From the NCBI GenBank assembly GCA_012839395.1, contig DUNJ01000087.1, positions 1 through 8,941 on the forward strand: a stretch of 8,941 nt of DNA, written 5' to 3'. Origin of the DNA: Tepidimicrobium sp. (lineage in GTDB: Bacteria > Bacillota > Clostridia > Tissierellales > Tepidimicrobiaceae). Shown one piece after another: positions 1-5,814 of this stretch (the first letter of the stretch is position 1; every line of letters starts with the position of its first letter). The notes under the pieces were generated by a model. That model did no database searches. It saw only the letters and a program-made list of their open reading frames with translations, and had not been told where the DNA came from. The translations under genes and the position numbers were made by a program.

Positions 1-25
1 CCCCAATAATCATGGCCCTTATAGG
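1..25 (-). other. Inverted scrap of rbgA upstream of its P-loop (probable fold-back junction)
   Basis: Read on the minus strand, positions 25 to 2 encode PIRAMIIG followed by one more G. That is the segment expected just before the PNVGKST P-loop of RbgA. On the plus strand the rbgA frame is closed by TAG at 22-24, directly before the valine of VGKST at 25-27. The simplest reading is that this end is the opposite strand of the sequence that should precede position 25, joined within about 22-27, with roughly two codons (the PN of the P-loop) lost. The alternative is a plus-strand reading, MALIGR at 13-30, with an 11-nt deletion between two GTAGG repeats. It fits RbgA less well because the conserved RAM is absent. 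Confidence 0.7.
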
Positions 26-489
26 TAGGAAAATCCACCTTGATCAATAGCTTGTCCAAAAGAAAGGGTGCTAGGACTGGGAATAGGCCAGGTGTGACTA
101 AGGGGAATCAGTGGATAAAGGTAAAAGATAGTTTAGAATTATTGGATACTCCAGGGATTTTATGGCCCAAATTTCAGGATGAGGAAGTTGGATTAAATTT
201 AGCTTTTACTGGTGCAATAAAGGATGAGATATTGGACGTTGAAAGCCTAGCCTTAAAGTTGGTAGAGAGAATTAATAGAGTTTCTAATAAACTATTGGAG
301 AAGAGATATGGGATAGACATGAAAAACAAATCCCCATATGAAATTATAGATAACATAGGTAGGAAAAGGGGTTGCTTAATAAAGGGTGGCGAGGTTGATT
401 TTACTAGGGCTAGCGACATCCTATTGGATGAATATAGGAAGGGATTGATAGGAAAGATTACTTTAGAGCTGCCTGAAAGTGGTGATTGA
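25..489 (+). CDS. rbgA: Ribosome biogenesis GTPase RbgA (YlqF), 5'-truncated
   Basis: RbgA is a circularly permuted GTPase that acts late in assembly of the 50S ribosomal subunit. Visible from the start of the fragment are the P-loop remnant VGKST (G1), the G2 threonine in RPGVTKGNQW, and the G3 motif DTPG in the family-typical run LLDTPGILWPKF. Then come VGLNLAFTGAIKD and a helical C-terminal domain ending in LELPESGD, with the family-typical RKRGCLIKGGEVDF. Because of the permutation, the G4 and G5 motifs lie upstream and are off the window. About 154 of a usual ~280 residues are present. The frame is blocked upstream by TAG at 22-24, which appears to come from the inverted junction at the window start rather than from true gene decay. 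A TTG at 40 lies inside the GTPase domain and is not a plausible native start. The stop at 487-489 lies just before the rnhB start. Confidence 0.93.
   Translation, partial: VGKSTLINSLSKRKGARTGNRPGVTKGNQWIKVKDSLELLDTPGILWPKFQDEEVGLNLAFTGAIKDEILDVESLALKLVERINRVSNKLLEKRYGIDMKNKSPYEIIDNIGRKRGCLIKGGEVDFTRASDILLDEYRKGLIGKITLELPESGD
481..485 (+). promoter_or_regulatory. Ribosome binding site of rnhB
   Basis: GGTGA, in the context AAAGTGGTGA, matches the 3' part of the AGGAGGTGA anti-16S complement. It ends 6 nt before TTG 492 but directly abuts TTG 486, so it favours 492 as the start. It lies inside the last codons of rbgA, which suggests translational coupling. Confidence 0.5.
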
Positions 490-491
490 TT

Positions 492-1097
492 TTGATTGAG
501 ATAGAGAATAGGATATATGAAAAGGGACATGAGTTAATTGCATGTATAGATGAAGTGGGGCGAGGTTGCTTAGCAGGCGATGTCTTAGCCTGTGCTCTTA
601 TTATGCCGAGGGGTATCATCATAGATGGAATTACCGATTCTAAAAAGTTAACTGCTAGGAGAAGAGAAGAACTCCATAGGAAGATTATGAAAAGGGCTAT
701 TGCAATTGGTATTGGGAGAGTAGATCCGGAAACAATCGATCGCATAAATATTAAGGAGAGTACACGATTAGCTATGAGACAAGCAGTGTTAAATTTAGCC
801 GATAGGGCAGGCAATCTTGTTATTCCAGACTATTTATTGGTAGATGCGGAGAATGTCCCTATGGATATACCCCAAATGAATATTATTAAAGGGGATACAA
901 AAAGTCATGGAATAGCCTGTGCCTCAATAGTGGCGAAGGTATTTAGGGATGAATTATGCAAGGAATGGGCCTCTAAATACCCCGGCTATAAAATTGAGAA
1001 AAATAAGGGATATGGCACTAGGGAGCATAGGGAGGCGATTAGGAGGATAGGCCCTTCTCCCGTGCATAGGATGTCCTTTTTAAAAAACATATTGTAG
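492..1097 (+). CDS. rnhB: Ribonuclease HII
   Basis: RNase HII cuts the RNA strand of RNA-DNA hybrids and starts removal of ribonucleotides misincorporated into DNA, using divalent metal. Counting from TTG 492 (201 residues, normal for the family), the catalytic pair is D20-E21 in IDEVGRGCLAG. The third acidic residue is D118 in YLLVDAEN, and the fourth is D153 in ASIVAKVFRD. Other family marks are DSKKLT, KGDTKSHGIACASI, KNKGYGT..H and the terminal VHRMSF. There is no ATG start: in-frame TTGs occur at 486 and 492, and 492 has the better ribosome-binding-site spacing. The 486 start would add two residues and overlap the rbgA stop. The rbgA-rnhB pair is conserved across Firmicutes. Confidence 0.95.
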   Translation: MIEIENRIYEKGHELIACIDEVGRGCLAGDVLACALIMPRGIIIDGITDSKKLTARRREELHRKIMKRAIAIGIGRVDPETIDRINIKESTRLAMRQAVLNLADRAGNLVIPDYLLVDAENVPMDIPQMNIIKGDTKSHGIACASIVAKVFRDELCKEWASKYPGYKIEKNKGYGTREHREAIRRIGPSPVHRMSFLKNIL

Positions 1098-1122
1098 GTT
1101 GATCATAGGGTGGTAGAGATTT

Positions 1123-2478
1123 ATGAAAGTTGACAATTTTATGATCTTAAGCAAATCAAATATCAGCATAGATAAAGAGCTAGCTAGGGAAGGGGATATT
1201 TTAGAAGGATTAGTTATAGGCTTTATGGATGACACAGCTATTATAGACATTGAAAACTTAGGCATATTTAAGGCCTATTTAGAGGATGAAGTTGACCTCC
1301 ATGAGGGTATGACATCAAAATTTTTAGTAAAAAGACTTTTATCAGATCGAATGGAATTGAAACTTCTTCCAAATAATATGGATAGCGATGGGGAAATGAA
1401 AACCCTGTCCGGAACGGCTAATTATCTAAAGGACCTATTAACGGAATTCAACATTGAGGATGATCAAATATCTGTAGATTTTCTGGAAACATTGATAAAA
1501 TATAATGTTAGATTAAGTAAGGATGATGTCATTAAAGGCATAAAGATACTCGATAAGTTAGAGGAACTTTTAAATATAAGGCCTGATGATAAAATTAAAT
1601 TAGTGAACTCAAACAAGGATCTAGATATAGGAAAAGTAGATATTGTAAATTTGATAATTGAAAACAAGGAAGAAATGGATGGGGGAAGGGATTTCACTTC
1701 AATTGTAAACAAATACCTTTCAAAGATGAATTGTTTGGAGGATAATTTAATGCCGAGTTTGGTAAAAATAGTTGGGTTTCTTATAAAATTTAATATGAAA
1801 CCAAATTTGAATAATATAAGATATCTGCTAAAATTAATGGAAGACCCCCTTTCATTTTCAGAAGATTTCAAAACTTTGGGAAAAATATTTGGCAAAAAGT
1901 TTACAAATCTAATAAAAAAGGTTAATATTGATAAGGGAAGTTATAGCATATCCCTTGGAGAAAGTGGAGACAGGTTAAAGCAAATTTTACTTGGCATAGA
2001 AGGATTAACCAAGACAGATAACTTGTTAGACGATAAGGGTATAGAAGAAGTTATCAAGGAATTAAATGACAAAATAGAATTTATGGATGATATAAATAAG
2101 GAACTTTCATTTATCTATTTACCACTAGACATAGATGAAGGGGGCTATAAGGGCATATTGACATTTTTTAAAGAAAAAAGAAAGAGACATGGATTAGGGG
2201 AAAGGCTCAACATCTTTATCAATCTACAGACTTCAAGATTAGGTAACATAAAGATTTTTTGTCAGCTGCTAGATCTATCAATAAATATTAAATTTAGCAA
2301 TGTGGCTAAAGAGGATTATCATCTATTTAAATCTGAAGAGGAATTTCTTAGGGATATGGTTGAATCCACTGGTTATCGTGTAGGAAAAGTTGAGTATCTT
2401 TTTATGGATTGTTATAGCCTGCTGGATGCATTGGTTGTAAATGAAAAATCTGTATATTCTTTAGATATCAAGGTGTGA
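1123..2478 (+). CDS. FliK-like (flagellar hook-length-control-like) protein, YlqG position
   Basis: Function is not known with certainty. The 451-residue protein is soluble, with no signal peptide or membrane segment. Three parts can be seen. A beta-rich N-terminal domain at about 18-82 follows the pattern GDILEGLVIGF..DTAIIDIENLGIFKAYL..., ending ELKLLP. A charged, mostly helical middle at about 95-325 contains two loosely similar segments (NVRLSKDDVIKGIKILDKL and NMKPNLNNIRYLLKLMED). A C-terminal domain at about 327-430 resembles the FliK C-terminal Flg_hook fold: FIYLPL, then NIFINLQTSRLGNIKIFCQL, then NIKFSN, then a helix ending in STGYRVGKVEYLF. It occupies the place of B. subtilis ylqG between rnhB and ylqH. 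The next gene is homologous to the FlhB C-terminal domain, the known partner of FliK, which supports the FliK-like call. The start ATG 1123 lacks a strong ribosome binding site (GGTGG at 1110-1114); ATG 1141 is the alternative. Confidence 0.65.
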   Translation: MKVDNFMILSKSNISIDKELAREGDILEGLVIGFMDDTAIIDIENLGIFKAYLEDEVDLHEGMTSKFLVKRLLSDRMELKLLPNNMDSDGEMKTLSGTANYLKDLLTEFNIEDDQISVDFLETLIKYNVRLSKDDVIKGIKILDKLEELLNIRPDDKIKLVNSNKDLDIGKVDIVNLIIENKEEMDGGRDFTSIVNKYLSKMNCLEDNLMPSLVKIVGFLIKFNMKPNLNNIRYLLKLMEDPLSFSEDFKTLGKIFGKKFTNLIKKVNIDKGSYSISLGESGDRLKQILLGIEGLTKTDNLLDDKGIEEVIKELNDKIEFMDDINKELSFIYLPLDIDEGGYKGILTFFKEKRKRHGLGERLNIFINLQTSRLGNIKIFCQLLDLSINIKFSNVAKEDYHLFKSEEEFLRDMVESTGYRVGKVEYLFMDCYSLLDALVVNEKSVYSLDIKV

Positions 2479-2487
2479 TGCGATGCT

Positions 2488-2775
2488 ATGAAAAGGGGAA
2501 ATGATTCGATTAAAAAAGCGGTTGCTCTTACCTATGAGGAACAAGATGGAGCGCCTAGGGTGATAGGAAAGGGACAAGGCGAGCTAGCAGATAAACTCCT
2601 ACAGGTTGGCAAAGAAGAGGGTATCACAATATATGAGGACAGGAAACTAGTAGAAGACCTATACAAATTGGATATCGATGAGGAGATTACCCCGGAATTA
2701 TATGAGGCGGTTTCTAAGATAATTACATTTGTATATCTGTTGGATAAGGAGAAAAGGGATGCCTATGAGGAATAA
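2488..2775 (+). CDS. FlhB C-terminal-domain-like protein (FhlB/YlqH family, EscU/YscU/FlhB related)
   Basis: This 95-residue protein matches only the cytoplasmic C-terminal domain of the flagellar export switch FlhB. Visible motifs are KKAVALTYEEQDGAPRVIGK (residues 9-28), GELADKLLQVGKEEGITIYE (31-50), the Lxx-DLY motif near 54-59, and EITPELYEAVSKIITFVY (66-83). The four N-terminal transmembrane helices of true FlhB are absent. So is the NPTH autocleavage motif, whose place before xAVAL is taken by DSIKK. It is therefore a stand-alone homologue (B. subtilis YlqH type) and cannot undergo the normal FlhB autoproteolysis. The gene starts 10 nt after the FliK-like gene stop and its end overlaps the start of yraN. 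Its role is unproven; the pairing suggests that it acts with the FliK-like protein. Confidence 0.87.
   Translation: MKRGNDSIKKAVALTYEEQDGAPRVIGKGQGELADKLLQVGKEEGITIYEDRKLVEDLYKLDIDEEITPELYEAVSKIITFVYLLDKEKRDAYEE
2746..2751 (+). promoter_or_regulatory. Ribosome binding site deciding the yraN start
   Basis: AAGGAG lies inside the 3' end of the flhB-like gene. It is 7 nt before ATG 2759 and 13 nt before ATG 2765, so it favours 2759. The far upstream ATG 2729, which precedes it, is unlikely to be used. Confidence 0.6.
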
Positions 2776-3115
2776 TATAGCTAAGGGCATTGAAGGAGAA
2801 GATAGGGCAGTAAAATATCTTATTTCAAAGGGCTATGATATATTAGACAGGAATTATAGGATTAAAACAGGGGAAATAGATATAATTGCAACAAAGTCCG
2901 ATATATTGGTATTTATAGAGGTAAAAGCGAGAACGAGTATAAATTTTGGATATCCATATGAGGCAGTGAATTGGAAGAAACGGAATACTATATTGAAAAC
3001 CTCACTTGCATACATGCAGGATCAAAAGTTAAAAGATTATCAAGCTAGATATGATGTGATAGAAGTTTATCTTGGAAAGGAATCCAAGATTAATCATATA
3101 AAGAATGCATTTTAA
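2759..3115 (+). CDS. yraN: YraN/UPF0102 family endonuclease-fold protein
   Basis: The family has a restriction-endonuclease (PD-(D/E)XK) fold; its cellular substrate is not established. The 118 residues have the usual length. GIEGEDRAVKYLISKGYDIL (residues 10-29) is the family N-terminal helix and is followed by DRNYR. The core motif is GEIDIIA (38-44), then IEVKART (53-59), placing E39, D41, E54 and K56 in the pattern expected of the active site. The FGYPYEAVNWKK segment is also typical. The reading frame opens earlier at 2729, but the ribosome binding site at 2746-2751 supports ATG 2759 (or 2765), giving an overlap of 17 nt (or 11 nt) with the flhB-like gene. In many bacteria yraN sits next to rnhB or comM/dprA genes, as here. 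Confidence 0.9.
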   Translation: MPMRNNIAKGIEGEDRAVKYLISKGYDILDRNYRIKTGEIDIIATKSDILVFIEVKARTSINFGYPYEAVNWKKRNTILKTSLAYMQDQKLKDYQARYDVIEVYLGKESKINHIKNAF

Positions 3116-3142
3116 AGGTGCGTAGGGAAACTGTCCTGGTAT

Positions 3143-3149
3143 AAGGAGG
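3143..3149 (+). promoter_or_regulatory. Strong ribosome binding site of comM
   Basis: A perfect AAGGAGG lies 5 nt before ATG 3155. It fixes the comM start and suggests efficient initiation independent of upstream translation. Confidence 0.8.
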
Positions 3150-3154
3150 TTGTT

Positions 3155-4684
3155 ATGTATTCAAAAATCAACACTTGTATTTTACAGGGGCTAAATGGAT
3201 ATATAATAGATGTGGAGACCGATCTATCCCGGGGCTTACCCGTGTTCAACATTGTGGGATTGCCAGATACCTCCATAAAGGAATCCAAGGAAAGGGTCAG
3301 AACCGCAATTAAAAACAGCGGATTTGAGTTTCCCCTAAACAGAATCACGGTCAATTTGGCACCGGCTAATTTGAAGAAAGAAGGCTCACAATTAGACTTG
3401 GCAATTGCACTAGGCATTTTACAAGCAATGGGGGTTCTTGATGATTTTTGTCATGGAGATATGGCTTTTATAGGGGAATTGTCTTTAGACGGTAGATTAA
3501 ATCCCATAGAAGGTGTATTGCCCATGATAATATCTATGCGGGAATCAAATATAAAGAGGTGCATGGTCCCATATGATAATAAGGATGAGGCAGGTATAGT
3601 TGATGATATTGAGATAATACCGGTGCAAAATTTAAAGCAGGCTGTTGATTACTTAAATAAAAAAATATCGATTCCAGCATTTAAAAATGAAACCTCATTA
3701 TCCCTTCAGCAAGATGAGGAATTTGATATGGACTTTAGCGATATAAAAGGGCAAGAGGGGTTGAAACGATCTTTGGAGGTGGCAGCAGCTGGGTCCCATA
3801 ATTTGCTGGTTATCGGCCCACCGGGGGCGGGAAAAACCATGGCTGCCCGCAGATTGCCTACAATACTTCCAGAATTGTCTTTTGACGAAGCTATTGAGGT
3901 GATCAAGATATATAGTGTAGCGGGGCTTTTAAATTCCAACAGCCTAATAAAAGCCAGACCCTTTAGGGCACCGCATCATACAGCCTCATCGGCTTCCTTA
4001 ATAGGCGGTGGTAGGATTCCAAAACCTGGAGAGGTTTCTTTGGCTCATAATGGAGTACTTTTTTTAGATGAGATACCCGAATTTAAAAAAAGCGTTTTGG
4101 AGGTTTTAAGGCAGCCTATGGAAGACGGGGTAGTGACTATATCTAGGGTAAATGCAACCCTTAATTACCCTGCTAAATTCATGCTTATGGCTAGTATGAA
4201 CCCATGTCCTTGTGGATACTTAGGAGACCCTTTCCATGAATGTACTTGTTCCCAAAGCAGTATAGATAGATACTTGGGCAAATTGAGCAATCCATTGTTG
4301 GATAGAATAGATATCCATATTGAAGTGTTGCCTGTTAAATATGAGGAACTGGACCATGGTGGAAAGGCTGAAACTTCTAGGGAAATAAGAAAAAGGGTTA
4401 ATAAGGCAAGGCAGATACAGTTAGAAAGGTATAGGGAGGACAATATATATAGCAATTCTCAAATAAGCTCAAGAAACATTAAAAAATATTGTAAACTTAA
4501 TAAAAAGGCAAAACAGCTACTAAAAAATGCCTTTGATAGATATAAATTTAGCGCTAGAACATACAATAAGATCTTAAAAGTGAGCAGAACAATAGCTGAT
4601 CTAGATGAGTCGGATCTAATTTTAGAGAAGCATGTCTTGGAGGCTATCAGATATAGGAGCCTAGGGAATAAGTACTGGGGGTAA
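3155..4684 (+). CDS. comM: ComM/YifB family AAA+ ATPase (Mg-chelatase-like)
   Basis: ComM is a hexameric AAA+ helicase that promotes branch migration during natural transformation. Related proteins are often annotated as magnesium chelatase subunits, but they do not make chlorophyll. The 509 residues match the usual length. The N-terminal domain (about 1-170) is of Lon-S5-like fold: GLPVFNIVGLPDTSIKESKE, then RITVNLAPANLKKEG, then GELSLDGRLNPIEGVLP. The AAA+ core begins at DFSDIKGQEGLKR. It has Walker A GPPGAGKT at 221-228, RAPHHT at 271-276, Walker B LFLDE at 302-306, and the arginine-containing LLDRIDIHIE near 381-390. A cysteine cluster, NPCPCGY...HECTC (C351, C353, C363, C365), is typical of the family. 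The C-terminal helical domain ends in RYRSLGNKYWG. dprA starts 6 nt after the stop, a common pairing in which both products handle incoming DNA. Confidence 0.95.
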   Translation: MYSKINTCILQGLNGYIIDVETDLSRGLPVFNIVGLPDTSIKESKERVRTAIKNSGFEFPLNRITVNLAPANLKKEGSQLDLAIALGILQAMGVLDDFCHGDMAFIGELSLDGRLNPIEGVLPMIISMRESNIKRCMVPYDNKDEAGIVDDIEIIPVQNLKQAVDYLNKKISIPAFKNETSLSLQQDEEFDMDFSDIKGQEGLKRSLEVAAAGSHNLLVIGPPGAGKTMAARRLPTILPELSFDEAIEVIKIYSVAGLLNSNSLIKARPFRAPHHTASSASLIGGGRIPKPGEVSLAHNGVLFLDEIPEFKKSVLEVLRQPMEDGVVTISRVNATLNYPAKFMLMASMNPCPCGYLGDPFHECTCSQSSIDRYLGKLSNPLLDRIDIHIEVLPVKYEELDHGGKAETSREIRKRVNKARQIQLERYREDNIYSNSQISSRNIKKYCKLNKKAKQLLKNAFDRYKFSARTYNKILKVSRTIADLDESDLILEKHVLEAIRYRSLGNKYWG

Positions 4685-4690
4685 TCTGAT

Positions 4691-5788
4691 GTGAATAAAA
4701 TCTCTAATAGAAATATCTTGATATGGCTAAGCAGTCTACGCATAGGGAGTAAGAGCATCGACAATATCATGAAACAAGTGGTCCAACTAACGGATATATG
4801 GGAATTGCCCTGTAAAAACATATATGGTTTAAGGGGTATAAATGCTAAAACCAAGGAAAAGATAATTTCCAATCGCAATATTGATAATATGGAAAGGTTG
4901 ATAGAGGATATAGAGGACTCAAATATAGATGTAGTCACCATATTTGATCAAGATTATCCAAAGTTGCTAAAACATATATATGATAGTCCAAAGGTCCTGT
5001 ATAGGAGGGGACAGATGGTAGAAGCAGATAGTATTGCTATTGCCATTGTTGGATCTAGAAAAGCCACTACCTATGGTAAATGGGCCACAGAAAGGCTTGT
5101 TAAAGAACTAGTGAAATTAGATGTAACTATAATTAGTGGGCTAGCTGCGGGGATTGATGGTATAGCGCATAAAAAGGCTTTGGAGGAGAATGGTAGAACT
5201 ATTGGGGTACTTGGAAATGGATTGGATATAATCTATCCTAAAAGAAATAAGGATATATACGATGAAATCCCCCAAAATGGAGCTATACTTACGGAATTTT
5301 TCTTTGGAACACCTCCTTTTGCCTACAATTTTCCGCAGAGAAATAGAATCATTAGCGGATTATCCTTAGGGGTGATCGTGGTCGAAGCTAAGGAGAAAAG
5401 CGGTTCTCTGATAACGGCTCATCATGCTTCGGAACAAGGTAGAGAAGTCTTTGCGTTACCAGGCAATATAAACAGCATCTTTAGCAGGGGGACCAATATG
5501 TTAATTAAGGATGGGGCTAAGCTAGTGATGGATATAGATGATATTGTGGAGGAGATATACGACCTGCAGGTGCAGGTAGAAAAAAACAGGGAAATCCAAA
5601 GCGATTACTCCCAATTGAGCGAATTGGAATTAAGGGTTTTTGAACTGATAAAGAAAGGACCTATTCATTGTGATAAGATAGTTTTTAATACTGGACTTGA
5701 TATATCTACAGTCTATAGTGTTCTTACCGCATTAGAAATAAAGGGACTGGTAAAAGAGTTACCGGGAAATACATTTGCTTTAGTTTGA
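4691..5788 (+). CDS. dprA: DNA processing protein DprA (Smf)
   Basis: DprA binds incoming single-stranded DNA in the cytoplasm, protects it and loads RecA during transformation. The protein has 365 residues. A helical N-terminal region (about 1-80, helix-hairpin-helix-like, LRGINAKTKEKI) precedes the Rossmann-like DprA domain. Motifs there are AIVGSRKATTYG (118-129), ISGLAAGIDGIAH (148-160), LGNGLDIIYP, FPQRNRIISGLS (214-225), KSGSLITAHHA and FALPGNI. A C-terminal winged-helix (DML1-like) domain covers about residues 305-365, from LSELELRVFELIKKGPIHCD through IKGLVKELPGNTFALV. The start is GTG 4691, with GGGGG at 4677-4681 as ribosome binding site. The only nearby ATG, at 4689, runs directly into TGA. 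Confidence 0.96.
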   Translation: MNKISNRNILIWLSSLRIGSKSIDNIMKQVVQLTDIWELPCKNIYGLRGINAKTKEKIISNRNIDNMERLIEDIEDSNIDVVTIFDQDYPKLLKHIYDSPKVLYRRGQMVEADSIAIAIVGSRKATTYGKWATERLVKELVKLDVTIISGLAAGIDGIAHKKALEENGRTIGVLGNGLDIIYPKRNKDIYDEIPQNGAILTEFFFGTPPFAYNFPQRNRIISGLSLGVIVVEAKEKSGSLITAHHASEQGREVFALPGNINSIFSRGTNMLIKDGAKLVMDIDDIVEEIYDLQVQVEKNREIQSDYSQLSELELRVFELIKKGPIHCDKIVFNTGLDISTVYSVLTALEIKGLVKELPGNTFALV

Positions 5789-5801
5789 GCAGGAAATACT
5801 T

Positions 5802-5806
5802 GGAGG
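5802..5806 (+). promoter_or_regulatory. Ribosome binding site fixing the TTG start of topA
   Basis: GGAGG (context TTGGAGGTG) ends 8 nt before TTG 5815. Translation from this TTG gives the conserved N-terminus MQKNLVIVESPAKAKTI, so the non-ATG start is well supported. Confidence 0.75.
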
Positions 5807-5814
5807 TGTAATTT

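Noticed and set aside
13..50. Frameshifted natural rbgA pseudogene (MALIGR on the plus strand, then shift)
   Set aside because: It would need an 11-nt deletion and lacks the conserved RAM. The minus strand of the same bases gives the expected residues exactly.
174..814. Open frames on the minus strand opposite rbgA and rnhB (118 residues each)
   Set aside because: They lie opposite genes with clear family motifs, have no recognisable domains, and are shadow frames produced by AT-rich codon use.
1464..1895. 143-codon minus-strand frame within the FliK-like gene
   Set aside because: It is a low-complexity hydrophobic composition opposite a longer, plausible plus-strand gene with conserved position; no ribosome binding site or family match was seen.
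2729..2758. Upstream ATG start for yraN (MYICWIRRKG...)
   Set aside because: The extra residues do not resemble the family N-terminus, and the AAGGAG at 2746-2751 lies after that ATG, which supports 2759 instead.
3155..4684. Magnesium chelatase subunit of (bacterio)chlorophyll synthesis
   Set aside because: The N-terminal Lon-S5-like domain, the cysteine cluster and the position beside dprA identify the ComM/YifB family.
4459..4941. 160-codon minus-strand frame across the comM-dprA junction
   Set aside because: It overlaps two well-supported genes and its leucine/serine-rich sequence is typical of a reverse-strand shadow.
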